In this document: piece after piece, positions 1 through 8,552 of the stretch
Position numbering within the stretch: position 1 is the stretch's first letter
Layout of the letters: every line of letters begins with the position of its first letter
Origin: GWF2-38-10 sp964527595
GTDB taxonomy: Bacteria; Babelota; Babeliae; Babelales; RVW-14
Length of the DNA stretch: 64,000 bases
Assembly: GCA_964527595.1 (NCBI GenBank)
Contig: CAZGPI010000007.1
Location: 1-64,000 of the forward strand
Direction: 5' to 3'
The notes under the pieces: model-generated
What the model was told of the DNA's origin: nothing
Databases searched by the model: none
The model's input: only the letters and a program-made list of their open reading frames with translations
Position numbers and translations under genes: made by a program

Positions 1-134
1 TTCATCATATATCCTTATAAAAAATGCCTTTGCTGCTCATCTATAGCTTTTAAAACTGAAATTTTGCTATGGTAGTAAGTGTAAAAGGTTTTACACCAAA
101 TGTAAAAAGAATACACGCAAGAAGGGGTTTGACG

Positions 135-884
135 ATGAAAAACATGAAAATGCTGATCATGCTTTTAATTCTATTAGTAAGCTTGATAGCATCTAATCTA
201 TTCGGTGACAACAGAATAGTCATGTATCTTAAACATGCACCAGAAGAGATAATTCAAACAAGTATTGCCGAGGCAAAATCACAAAACCTTCTTGATAAAA
301 TTGACGAAAAAACACCAGGATCGGTCAACCATAAACTCATGAAGGGTGCTTTGCGCGATTACTTCACCCCAAAACTGAGTGGCTTTACGGCCATTTACGG
401 CGGCTATATGGACATATCCAACCAAGATGGCCTTTTAATGTTCCCCTTGCGCCATGCAACACCAAAAATATATTTGGCCATTTCACCCTCGATCGAACTA
501 GTTAAAGTTCAGGGCGAAACAATATCACACCGGGAATTTGTACTTAATGAAGAATCAAAGCTCTATCTTTGTGAGCGTAAAACAGATGAAAAAAAGAATA
601 TTTTCTGGCATGTTTCCGAAGAAAAAATACCAAATGATAGAAAAATAAATCCTATAACCATGGTACTTCTTGCAAAAACAAAAAACATTTTTGTTCCGAC
701 CGGTGATTTTTTGGCAGCAGAAAGCAGTCACCTTGTTCTTCCAGATATTCATGTAATAGGAAGCTTTGATCAAGAAAAAATTCTTTTACAAGCCATCGAC
801 CTTAAACGTTATTTTGAAAAAATCACAGAAGATGAAAAAAAGACAAGCGATAATTCTCTGCAAAAAATGGTCTCAAACCTCTAA
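135..884 (+). CDS. Exported protein of unknown function
   Basis: A 249-residue protein that I do not recognise. I chose the ATG at 135 because an AAGAAGGGG ribosome binding site lies about 8 bases upstream and the protein then opens with a signal sequence: MKN, a long hydrophobic stretch rich in L and I, and SNLFGDN near the likely cleavage point. An earlier ATG at 69 would put 22 polar residues before the signal and lacks a good site. The mature part is soluble, mixed alpha/beta, without cysteine pairs or catalytic motifs that I can name. It probably acts in the periplasm or outside the cell. It stands alone on the plus strand upstream of a small lipoprotein gene. Confidence 0.7.
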   Translation: MKNMKMLIMLLILLVSLIASNLFGDNRIVMYLKHAPEEIIQTSIAEAKSQNLLDKIDEKTPGSVNHKLMKGALRDYFTPKLSGFTAIYGGYMDISNQDGLLMFPLRHATPKIYLAISPSIELVKVQGETISHREFVLNEESKLYLCERKTDEKKNIFWHVSEEKIPNDRKINPITMVLLAKTKNIFVPTGDFLAAESSHLVLPDIHVIGSFDQEKILLQAIDLKRYFEKITEDEKKTSDNSLQKMVSNL

Positions 885-896
885 AAAATAAATTTG

Positions 897-926
897 TTGA
901 AAAAACATACTTTTTTTGCCTACTAT
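897..926 (+). promoter_or_regulatory. Candidate sigma70-type promoter
   Basis: TTGAAA at 897-902 and TACTAT at 921-926, 18 bases apart, upstream of the small lipoprotein gene that starts at 1063. The -10 box matches the consensus at four of six positions, and the leader would be about 130 bases. Weak support only. Confidence 0.3.
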
Positions 927-1062
927 AAAAGTAGAAATTTATTAAGCGAAACTGTTCACAGAAATCGTGAAAAGAAAGGAAGCGCCGAATAAAAACAAAT
1001 TAATGTTTCAAATATCATAACACAAACCCGTGGTGAAAAAACCACAAAAAAGGAGATTGATT

Positions 1063-1314
1063 ATGTTGTCATCAAAAAAGTTACTCTTACTGAGCGTGCT
1101 CTTAGCATCATTTGCTCTTCCAGGTTGTGGTAAAAAAGAAGGCCACAAACATGCTTCTAAATCAAAAGTTGAACGCGTAGAAAAAAAACACAAACGTTCT
1201 AAAAAAACACATGTAAAAAAACATGTTAAAAAATCACGCTCAAAAAAACATTCTAAAAAAGACAAGTCAAAGAAATCACATTCAAAAAAAGGCTTGTTAA
1301 GCAAAAGCTACTAA
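1063..1314 (+). CDS. Small lysine/histidine-rich lipoprotein
   Basis: An 83-residue lipoprotein. The ATG at 1063 follows an AAAAAAGGAG ribosome binding site; a GTG at 1030 lies upstream but would spoil the signal peptide. The signal ends in a lipobox (ALPGC), so the mature protein starts at Cys and should be lipid-anchored. The remaining 60 or so residues are almost wholly K, H, S and R, with repeated KKH, SKK and KKS blocks and no hydrophobic core, so it is probably disordered and strongly basic. It could bind acidic polymers (LPS, teichoic-like glycans, nucleic acid) or metal ions through the histidines; this is inference from composition. A strong terminator follows. Confidence 0.75.
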   Translation: MLSSKKLLLLSVLLASFALPGCGKKEGHKHASKSKVERVEKKHKRSKKTHVKKHVKKSRSKKHSKKDKSKKSHSKKGLLSKSY

Positions 1315-1343
1315 TTAAATAGATCCTATCAGTGATTCACGAA

Positions 1344-1373
1344 GGGGGAGGCTTTTACGCCTCCCCCTTTTTT
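1344..1373 (+). terminator. Rho-independent terminator after the small lipoprotein gene
   Basis: A perfect 9-bp stem GGGGGAGGC / GCCTCCCCC (1344-1352 and 1359-1367) with a TTTTAC loop, followed by six T residues. It stands 30 bases after the stop codon. The minus-strand side has no T run, so it works for the plus strand. Confidence 0.92.
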
Positions 1374-1376
1374 ATG

Positions 1377-3497
1377 TTACATAATCCCTAAATCTTTTAA
1401 AAATGCATCGCTATTTGGCTCACGCCCTAAATAATCTTTAAGCAAAAAATCTGGATCTTTGCTCCCACCTTTACCAAGAATTTTGTCGGTCAATTCTCGT
1501 CCAGCAGCCACATCAAGAATGCCTTTTTCTTTAACGGCATAAAAAACATCTAGAGCAAAGACCTTTGCCCATAAGTAGTTATAGTATTTTGATGCATACA
1601 TATCGCTGGCTATATGCCCAAAGCTTGCATAATAATGCGCATCTGGTTCATTGCGAACATAAGTGACGAATTGCTTTGATAATTCCAACCAAAGAGCCCC
1701 AGGTTTTTTGTTCGCACCAGCCTTATGAAGATTAAGCGCATATAATGCAAGAACGGCCTGACGAAGAACAAATGATCCAGAATCAAATTGTTTAAGCTTT
1801 ATCATTTTGTCAATAAGCTGATCGGGCAACGGCTGACCGCTCTTATAATGGCTGCTTACTTTTTGCAAAACCGTTTTATCATAAAGCCATTCTTCAAACA
1901 TTTGTGATGGTGTTTCAACAAAATCTGATTTTACCGATGTCCCAGAATAGGACGCAAGCTCGGTTGAACCGAGCATATTATGCATTGCGTGACCAAATTC
2001 GTGGAAGAAAGTTGAAACATCTTCATATTTAAGAAGCGCCGGTTTATCTTTAGTTGATCGAGGAAAATTAGCGATAATAATGCCAACGGCCGGCGTCTTT
2101 TGTCCTGTTGCCAACTTCTTGATCGTTGGTACAAATCCACCCATACAAGCATGCGTATATTTATCATCGCGCGGATATAGATCGACAAACAAGTAACCAA
2201 CCAACCGACCATCACGCGTATCGTTAACCTGGATAAGCCGCACATCTTCATGCCAAGCCCACGATGGTTTTATGATAGTAAACTTAAGCCCCAAAAATGA
2301 TTGATATATATCAAACACGCCTTCAATTGCCTTTTCAACCGGGAAGTATTCAGCAATTTCATGCTCATCGATACTTAAATACTTTTTCTTATAATACGTT
2401 TTTGCATAAGGTAAAGACCATGCATCAAATTGCCCATTATTATCAAGCGCCGCACCTTCTGGCAAATCTTTTGAAAGCAATTCAATTTCATCATGAGATT
2501 TTTTTGCCGATCGCTTAATTAAATCAAGCAAAAATGATTCGACGCGCTCGGGAGTTTTTGCCATAGTATCGTCAATATTCAGTGCTGCAAAATCACGAAA
2601 TCCAAGTAGTTGAGAAAGCTCTTGGCGCTTGGCTATCAACTCAATCAATATTTTTTCATTTTCAGGATAGGCTCGATTATTGTAAGCAAAAAATAATTTT
2701 TTGCGTGTTTGCTCGCATGAACAATGTTCAACAACTTCTATATAGGTTGGATTATCGCAACGCAAAATGTATCGTCCTTGCCCATCCTTTGCAAGGCCTT
2801 GTAATACGTCATGCCCAACGCCAGCTAAATCTTTTTCTTCAACCACTATTGAACTCTTATCTTGCGCAATATTGGTTTCAAAATTTAGTTTAAGCTCCGC
2901 CATTTCTTTTCTCAGTTGCTTAACCTTATCAAGCTGCTCTTGAGGTAAATCTAAACCATCACGCTTAAAATCTTGCATCGATTCTTCAAGATAATACTTC
3001 GATTCGGCGCTGAGGTTTTCCTTTTTACCATTCTCTTCAACATAGTCTTTAAATGCCTGGAATAAAGCTTTTTGATGGAATGCATCAACAAAATATTTCT
3101 GTATCGTTAATGATGCTTCGTGGCACGCATCACGCATATCTTTTTGAGGATGAACCATCTCAAAGATTGAGATAATGCTATCGACAACCATAATCTCACG
3201 ATGAATATTATCCAGCGTTCCAGCTGTATTATCAAATGTACGATCTTGCTTTTTATGCGATAACAAAATATCGATCTCTTTTTGCGCACTATCTAACGCA
3301 AAGTTTGTATAGCGCTTTACATCATCAACTGTTTTAGGAAACAAAACGACCACATCATCAAATGACCGAACATCTTGATGAATCGTTTTCTTAAACTCTT
3401 CTGCCGTCATCATACTTTTCACCTTGTCTAATCGAGAACAACCTAGTAAAAAAAGCAACCCTATACTCACCCCGACCATTTTCAAACGAAAACGCAT
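1377..3497 (-). CDS. M3-family zinc oligopeptidase, lipoprotein
   Basis: A 706-residue zinc metallopeptidase of family M3 (thimet oligopeptidase / oligopeptidase A / PrlC type), which cuts short peptides. The zinc site is clear: HEFGH at residues 499-503 and the third ligand Glu528 in FVETPSQM, 29 residues after the first His, the same spacing as in thimet oligopeptidase. The N-terminus is a signal peptide ending in a lipobox (LLGC, about residue 20), which is unusual because most M3 enzymes are cytosolic; here the enzyme would be membrane-anchored in the periplasm or outer membrane. Length fits the family. The likely role is digestion of peptides in the envelope, perhaps for nutrient uptake from a host. 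It is a monocistronic minus-strand gene. Confidence 0.93.
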   Translation of the reverse strand: MRFRLKMVGVSIGLLFLLGCSRLDKVKSMMTAEEFKKTIHQDVRSFDDVVVLFPKTVDDVKRYTNFALDSAQKEIDILLSHKKQDRTFDNTAGTLDNIHREIMVVDSIISIFEMVHPQKDMRDACHEASLTIQKYFVDAFHQKALFQAFKDYVEENGKKENLSAESKYYLEESMQDFKRDGLDLPQEQLDKVKQLRKEMAELKLNFETNIAQDKSSIVVEEKDLAGVGHDVLQGLAKDGQGRYILRCDNPTYIEVVEHCSCEQTRKKLFFAYNNRAYPENEKILIELIAKRQELSQLLGFRDFAALNIDDTMAKTPERVESFLLDLIKRSAKKSHDEIELLSKDLPEGAALDNNGQFDAWSLPYAKTYYKKKYLSIDEHEIAEYFPVEKAIEGVFDIYQSFLGLKFTIIKPSWAWHEDVRLIQVNDTRDGRLVGYLFVDLYPRDDKYTHACMGGFVPTIKKLATGQKTPAVGIIIANFPRSTKDKPALLKYEDVSTFFHEFGHAMHNMLGSTELASYSGTSVKSDFVETPSQMFEEWLYDKTVLQKVSSHYKSGQPLPDQLIDKMIKLKQFDSGSFVLRQAVLALYALNLHKAGANKKPGALWLELSKQFVTYVRNEPDAHYYASFGHIASDMYASKYYNYLWAKVFALDVFYAVKEKGILDVAAGRELTDKILGKGGSKDPDFLLKDYLGREPNSDAFLKDLGIM

Positions 3498-3622
3498 CCG
3501 AAATCCCCTTCCTGTCGCATTATCCTTTTTTTAATGACACCGAACAATAAACGTGATATGTTTTTCTCGTTCAATACGATGTAAAACATAAGTCAATTAT
3601 ACGCAATTTGAAAGGATTTTCC

Positions 3623-4189
3623 ATGAAAAGCTTCTTCGGCAAAAACGCAAAATTGGCTATCGCGGCATTATCACTTATGCCAGCAACCGCTTTTGTTCAA
3701 ACACCAACAAATATTCCTATGGCCATTCCAACAAACCCATGCGCAATATACTCAGAAAAAACCATCGATTCGCTTGAATACACAACCAAGCAAGCAAAAA
3801 ATATTGTTCAAAGCAACCATATTTTTATCGCCAAAGGCGACCAGTTATGTCAAAAGCTTACAACGCTAGGACAATCTGAAGAAGTTAAAAACCTTATCCC
3901 TAAAGAAAAACAAAACGAAATTAAACAAATTGTTGAAGATCATGCACAGACTGTCAAAAAACAAATTGACGTACTCCTTAACGAAGGTATTAAACCTGAA
4001 TTACAAATCATGGCGCAACGCATCGGCGACCTTTTAAAGGAAGACAAAGAAAAGTTTAAAGATCTTTCACAACGAGCAGAAAGCACGGTCAAAGAATTTC
4101 TTAAAGACCCAGAAGTCAAAAGTGCAATAAAAAGCATAGAAGTCGAGGGCAAAAAGTTAGAAAAGCACCTCAAAAATATCTTTAAATAA
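3623..4189 (+). CDS. Exported helical protein of unknown function
   Basis: 188 residues. The ATG at 3623 has AAAGGA upstream. The N-terminus is a typical signal peptide with cleavage near ATAFVQ. The rest is rich in K, E, Q and L with heptad-like spacing (for example around residues 85-188), so I expect long amphipathic helices or a coiled coil. No enzyme motif is visible. A strong palindromic terminator follows, so the gene is its own transcript unit. It resembles in style the other small exported orphans of this window but I see no sequence similarity to them. Confidence 0.7.
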   Translation: MKSFFGKNAKLAIAALSLMPATAFVQTPTNIPMAIPTNPCAIYSEKTIDSLEYTTKQAKNIVQSNHIFIAKGDQLCQKLTTLGQSEEVKNLIPKEKQNEIKQIVEDHAQTVKKQIDVLLNEGIKPELQIMAQRIGDLLKEDKEKFKDLSQRAESTVKEFLKDPEVKSAIKSIEVEGKKLEKHLKNIFK

Positions 4190-4207
4190 ACCAACAAGAT
4201 CTATCAA

Positions 4208-4244
4208 GGCCCCGCAACTTCATGAAGTTGCGGGGCCTTTTTTT
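4208..4244 (+). terminator. Strong Rho-independent terminator
   Basis: A 30-base perfect palindrome (4208-4237, core GCAACTTCATGAAGTTGC flanked by GGCCCC and GGGGCC), then seven T residues. It ends the transcript of the exported helical protein. Confidence 0.93.
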
Positions 4245-4332
4245 ATTTCAAAAGACTTGAATTGACGCTAACGTTTTTGGTAAATTTTCAAATAGATACA
4301 ATAATTGGGGGACCAAAAAAAGAGGTTAAGAA

Positions 4333-7023
4333 ATGAATTCTATGCGAAAACCAAGTAAATTTGTCTTTTGTTTTTTACTCTTGGCATTTATGGTAACAAA
4401 TATTATGGCCATGGAACCAGCGGTTGAAGGGCAAGATAGAACCGCACTTTCAGAAGACCAGATTGGATGGAGTGAATCAGTTTCACGAAACGCTTCCACA
4501 TGGGTACGATACTATCTCTATAGCGATAACGATACGTATACAACAATACCCAATTATAAAAACCTGCCCCAAGTAACGCCCGACGAGTTAAAAACCAAAA
4601 TCGCTTATGCAATAGAGTTAGCAGCTAATTTAAATAAGCACCTTTCAGATCAAGAATTCACAAACTATTATTACTTAACCTATAAACAAAGAATAATACT
4701 CGCCACGGTCTATAATGACTTTACAAATATCATGAGTGCCATTATTAAACAGCTCGCTCCGCCGAGGGATGCCGCTGAATCAGCCGAGGCTAAAGATGCT
4801 CGTGAAAAACAACTTGAAACAACACAAAATACCCGAACTATTTTTATATCCCACCCATTTTGGCGACGAGAATTGATTACCGATTTGGCATATACTGAAG
4901 CAAAAAAAACAGGTATATATCCAATAGAAGATATCCTCAATGGTGGTTTTTCGGCGTATATGAGTAAATCATATGAACAAGGATGGATTGCTAAAACAAC
5001 TGATTCCATCAAATCTGGATTGATATGGATTGCCAAAAAAGTACATATTTTTTCAGAGGAGCCCTTAGAACAACAACAGCCAAAAGCGCTGGCCGCAATA
5101 TCTCGCGCATCGGATGACGCTCTTCTTTTTGTCAAAACAGCAAATGCGGCTCATCAAGCAAATCCTGATGCGCCTTATAATGAAGCATTATTGCAAGCGA
5201 TTATACAACGCATAGCTTCGACTAAAGAAATTGCTACCAATTGGCCGCAACTCATTGCTGAAAAACAATCGGCATTAGATCGAGCTGAAGAAGAATGGGG
5301 CAACGTCCGCAGCTGGTTTAGTGGGCGCATCAGCCCATACACACAGGAAGAACTTAACTTAAAACAAGCCGTGACAAATGCAAAAAGTGAATTAGCCGCA
5401 ATCAAAACAGTGCCCGAATATGCCCATCAAGCAGCCATCGATGCATTCAAAATATTTGATCAAGCTCGTCGCGCTACATCTTGCGCCACTAATGTTTATG
5501 GCGAGGCGGCAGCAGGGCCAGAAATGCCAGCACCTTCAATAGTTGACGCTCGCGTAGAAAATGCGCAAGACCTTAGCAACTTAGAAGTCGATTATTGCAC
5601 AAAACGCAATGTAACTATTGGCGGCACAAAACCAATAATCGCTCTTTGTTTTAGTGGCGGCGGTTACCGAGCCATGATTTCTAGCGCAGGTTTTTTAGCG
5701 GCGGCTAAAGAAATTGGCCTTCTTGACGCATCAACCTATATCTCAACATTATCGGGGAGCACGTGGCTGATAAGTGCTTTACTCGCCCACAATAACCATT
5801 CGACGTCTCCAACGTTAAAGGGGATCCTCGAACGCAAAGACGATTTATCACCCTTTTTAGCGCATCTTAAGGCCGCAACCAGCATTGATCTTAAAACTCA
5901 TTATAGTGATGCTGAAATTGCCGCAATAAGACAGGTATTTGAAGAAAAAAAACGGTTAGGACAACGCATCCAAATGATTGATTTATGGGGAGCGCTTATT
6001 TCGCAACGCCTTCTTGGCACTCAAGATATGTACCTTTCTCAATGTAAAACAGAACCAGCACAATTCCCCTATCCAATTTTTACGGCTGTTGTTAATGATA
6101 CGGTTACGCCAGAAGATCATTCTCGTCGCTGGCTAACCATAACACCAGATTATGTTGAAAATAATTTCCTTGATGCCCGTATACCGCTCAAAGCTTTTGG
6201 TAATTGGTTTATGCATGGTCACCAAATATCACCATATCCAGAACAACGATTGGGATTTTATGTAGGAACATTTGGCAGTGCTTTTGCCGCCGATTTACTA
6301 AAAATTCTGGAAGAAGCGGCACCTGATTATGTAAAAAAGACGTTACGGGTAGGTAAAGCCTTATTAGACGTATCTACCGCTGTATCAAAAGCCGTAGCAC
6401 CAGAACGTGAGTTTACAAAGGGCCTAGAAAAAGCTGAAACCATTACAGAAAAAGCTAAAGCAACATTAGAAACGACAAGTCTACTCGCAGCGCTTCAACC
6501 AAATTTTGCTTATAATCCAGATAGCGCTAAACCGCTCCCCCGAATAAGCCCTCTCGAAACTGTTGATGCCGGCCTTGCAATTAACCTTCCACTTCCTCCA
6601 TTATTAGCCCAAAAAAGACATATTGATATTATCTTTGTTTGCGACGTATCTGATGATACGTGCAAAGATGGCACTAAAGGAACATATAAACAAATCCGAG
6701 CAACTGCTGAATATGCCGCCGCCAATCGATTGCCGTTCCCAAATATCGATCGACCAATAAGCATTAACGATGGCAAATTATTGATTTTTAGAGGAAATCC
6801 TGACGAACATATACCAACCATCGCCTATTTTCCTAATATGGTTCCTTTCGATACCTTTAAGCTTCAATATAGTCCCGATGAATTTGATAGACTTTGTGGT
6901 TATATGAAGGAGGCTGTGTTAACAAACCGGCAAACGATTTGGGACGAGATTGCCAGCTTGTCTCGGCCATCTTCACCAAGTGGGGAAATTAGCCCAAGAG
7001 GGCCTAGCCCAGCAGTAGCCTAA
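4333..7023 (+). CDS. Secreted cPLA2-like (group IV) phospholipase A2 / lysophospholipase
   Basis: 896 residues with an N-terminal signal peptide (about residues 1-26). The second half carries the full catalytic signature of eukaryotic cytosolic phospholipase A2: the oxyanion/arginine motif SGGGYRAM (441-448, Arg446), the nucleophile motif LSGSTW (Ser474), and the aspartate motif VDAGLAINLPLP (Asp745) followed by a region that reads like the cPLA2 C-terminus (RLPFPNID, PTIAYF, FKLQYSPDEFDRL). It should hydrolyse glycerophospholipid acyl chains. No C2 domain is visible; residues 27-420 are an alpha-helical region that I do not recognise. The family is mainly eukaryotic (animal cPLA2, fungal phospholipase B). 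Together with the signal peptide this suggests a secreted membrane-attacking or lipid-scavenging factor acquired from a eukaryote, which is inference. Confidence 0.88.
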   Translation: MNSMRKPSKFVFCFLLLAFMVTNIMAMEPAVEGQDRTALSEDQIGWSESVSRNASTWVRYYLYSDNDTYTTIPNYKNLPQVTPDELKTKIAYAIELAANLNKHLSDQEFTNYYYLTYKQRIILATVYNDFTNIMSAIIKQLAPPRDAAESAEAKDAREKQLETTQNTRTIFISHPFWRRELITDLAYTEAKKTGIYPIEDILNGGFSAYMSKSYEQGWIAKTTDSIKSGLIWIAKKVHIFSEEPLEQQQPKALAAISRASDDALLFVKTANAAHQANPDAPYNEALLQAIIQRIASTKEIATNWPQLIAEKQSALDRAEEEWGNVRSWFSGRISPYTQEELNLKQAVTNAKSELAAIKTVPEYAHQAAIDAFKIFDQARRATSCATNVYGEAAAGPEMPAPSIVDARVENAQDLSNLEVDYCTKRNVTIGGTKPIIALCFSGGGYRAMISSAGFLAAAKEIGLLDASTYISTLSGSTWLISALLAHNNHSTSPTLKGILERKDDLSPFLAHLKAATSIDLKTHYSDAEIAAIRQVFEEKKRLGQRIQMIDLWGALISQRLLGTQDMYLSQCKTEPAQFPYPIFTAVVNDTVTPEDHSRRWLTITPDYVENNFLDARIPLKAFGNWFMHGHQISPYPEQRLGFYVGTFGSAFAADLLKILEEAAPDYVKKTLRVGKALLDVSTAVSKAVAPEREFTKGLEKAETITEKAKATLETTSLLAALQPNFAYNPDSAKPLPRISPLETVDAGLAINLPLPPLLAQKRHIDIIFVCDVSDDTCKDGTKGTYKQIRATAEYAAANRLPFPNIDRPISINDGKLLIFRGNPDEHIPTIAYFPNMVPFDTFKLQYSPDEFDRLCGYMKEAVLTNRQTIWDEIASLSRPSSPSGEISPRGPSPAVA

Positions 7024-7065
7024 TAACTATTAATTAGCCGCTTAAAACTACTTGATTGATATATT

Positions 7066-7097
7066 AAAGGTTACTATATTAAAATATAGTAACCTTT
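7066..7097. promoter_or_regulatory. Inverted repeat, probable operator of the toxin-antitoxin locus
   Basis: A perfect 15-bp inverted repeat, AAAGGTTACTATATT and its complement, separated by two bases. There is no T run on either side, so it is not a good terminator. It ends 18 bases before the toxin start codon and contains TATATT/AATATA boxes, as expected for an autoregulatory operator bound by the XRE antitoxin. Termination for the phospholipase gene is the alternative reading. Confidence 0.5.
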
Positions 7098-7115
7098 GCA
7101 TGCTATTCATTAAAA

Positions 7116-7322
7116 TTGGGAAAGTGGTCGATAGAATATTGGGTTGATGAATCAGGCAAATGTTCAGTTGAACGTTGGTTAATAAAATTAACACGAGAAC
7201 AATTCAAAGCCGTAGCCAAAGAACTAAAGTTGCTTGAAATTTGCAGCAATGACTTAAAACTTCCTCACAGCCGAGCGCTCGGAAAGGGGCTATTTGAACT
7301 ACGAGAGCAACGCTATGCCTAA
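7116..7322 (+). pseudogene. Truncated HigB/Gp49-family toxin
   Basis: 68 codons from a TTG start. The sequence (WSIEYWVDESGKCSVERWL, then LPHSRALGKGLFELRE) matches the N-terminal half of the Gp49/HigB group of RelE-fold toxins (PF05973), which are usually about 105-120 residues. After ELRE the family continues with a strand and a HGF-K-K-T basic motif needed for mRNA cleavage; here the frame stops after QRYA. About 40 C-terminal residues are therefore missing and the next gene begins 10 bases later, which points to an internal deletion. The toxin is probably inactive. Confidence 0.7.
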
Positions 7323-7332
7323 AGGAATAATC

Positions 7333-7675
7333 ATGGTAAAAAAAACAAAAAAAAATAGCAGCAAAGAAATTCACCACAAAAAGCTTTCAAAAATTAGTAG
7401 AGAAAAGGCTTACCAAGCCAGAAATTGCTGAAATTGAACATCAAGCAATGCTTGAAGCCAAAGCTCTTAAATCGCTACAAACCGATATTACAAACGCCAT
7501 GAATGATTACATGAAAGAAAAAAACATTGGCTTCAATGAGCTCGTCAAGCGCTTGGATGTTAGTCCGGCACATATCGCTAAGATTAAAAATGGATCGGCA
7601 AATCTGACAATTGCAAGTATTGCGCGCCTTTTTGCATTATTGGGACAAGAGCCACACCTGGTGTTTAATAAATAA
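7333..7675 (+). pseudogene. XRE-family antitoxin (HigA-type) with a frameshift near its start
   Basis: The intact frame with ATG at 7448 gives 75 residues containing an HTH_XRE domain (FNELVKRLDVSPAHIAKIKNG). The same frame is open upstream to 7340 and encodes SFQKLVEKRLTKPEIAEIEH, which is the typical N-terminal part of this antitoxin group, but it has no start codon. The ribosome binding site (AAAGGA) and ATG at 7333 lie in another frame; removing one base from the A9 run at 7347-7355 would join them into a protein of about 113 residues. So either the homopolymer is a sequencing error, or the gene is broken and translation starts at 7448. Normal role: neutralise the toxin and repress the operon. 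Confidence 0.65.
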
Positions 7676-7682
7676 ACCAATT

Positions 7683-7714
7683 AAAAAGGCTCGGAAATAT
7701 TTCCGAGCCTTTTT
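7683..7714. terminator. Bidirectional terminator
   Basis: The 22-base perfect palindrome GGCTCGGAAAT / ATTTCCGAGCC is flanked by five A residues and five T residues. It serves the plus-strand antitoxin gene (stop at 7675) and the minus-strand gene whose stop is at 7746. Confidence 0.92.
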
Positions 7715-7745
7715 ATGTTCAATGATTTCTACGTAAAAAATACTC

Positions 7746-8450
7746 TTATTTCGCCCATCCCCAAGTCAAATACTCTACCCAAGTTTGCACTGGTTTCACC
7801 GCCACTTGAGCCGCCGGTTGTTGGTCAACGGCAACGAATTCATCGTCTTCCACTTCAGCTAAAATATCGGCAACCTCTTGGTCTACATCAAAATTAACTG
7901 GTGAACCCTGACACAAATAATCAGCGGGCCCTGGTTGTAAAACGCTCACCAAGCCCTTGAGGTTTTCCAAAGAAAAGTTTCGCCAAATAATACGCTTGCT
8001 TGGATCAACAATAATATCGAATTGCGCTAAAGCATCACTTAAATCATCTGCAATAAAAACAACTGTTACTGTATTTGCACACAGAAGGTACACGTGAGCG
8101 TTACGTAACTTCGCTTGTAATAATGCATCCAAATTCCTGTAATCTCTTCCTGCCAACGATTGTATTGATTTGTTAAAATTTTCCAGCTTTTTCTGGTTAT
8201 GGTTGGAAAGAACCCCGTTATGCTTTGCCTGAATTTTGCAAATCTCACGTTTTATTGTTTGGATTTCTCGCTCAATACAATTAAACGCAATAAACAATTC
8301 TTGAATTTCTGCATAATCAATCTTTGGAGAAACCTCCCTTTCTAAAGAATCATTACCAAAAGTCTTAAACTCAATATCCATTGCAATTAATGGAAAAGAA
8401 AAAACAAGCAAAAGCGAACAGACCACAAAGAGACTTCGATTACTAACCAT
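7746..8450 (-). CDS. Exported protein of unknown function
   Basis: 234 residues from the ATG at 8450, which has AGGAAAGG about 9 bases upstream; a longer start at 8489 has no such site. Signal peptide of about 23 residues ending SFPLIAMD. Residues about 40-100 are charged and helical (IEREIQTIKREICKIQAKH), probably a coiled coil; the C-terminal part is acidic (EVEDDEF) and ends with an aromatic tail (WVEYLTWGW). No known domain recognised. It follows the thioredoxin-fold gene on the same strand after about 100 bases that hold an AT-rich inverted repeat. Confidence 0.65.
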   Translation of the reverse strand: MVSNRSLFVVCSLLLVFSFPLIAMDIEFKTFGNDSLEREVSPKIDYAEIQELFIAFNCIEREIQTIKREICKIQAKHNGVLSNHNQKKLENFNKSIQSLAGRDYRNLDALLQAKLRNAHVYLLCANTVTVVFIADDLSDALAQFDIIVDPSKRIIWRNFSLENLKGLVSVLQPGPADYLCQGSPVNFDVDQEVADILAEVEDDEFVAVDQQPAAQVAVKPVQTWVEYLTWGWAK

Positions 8451-8515
8451 AGAATAACCTTTCCTAAAATGGTTAAGTATGTTTTTCATTAAATGATTGT
8501 ATCATGAAAATAATT

Positions 8516-8541
8516 GTGAATAATACAATATTATTATTCAC
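8516..8541 (-). terminator. AT-rich inverted repeat, possible weak terminator
   Basis: GTGAATAATA pairs with TATTATTCAC around a 6-base loop, 12 bases after the stop of the thioredoxin-fold gene. Reading on the minus strand a T-rich stretch follows. The stem is AT-rich, so termination would be weak; an operator for the next gene is the alternative. Confidence 0.4.
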
Positions 8542-8552
8542 ATCAACCCGCC

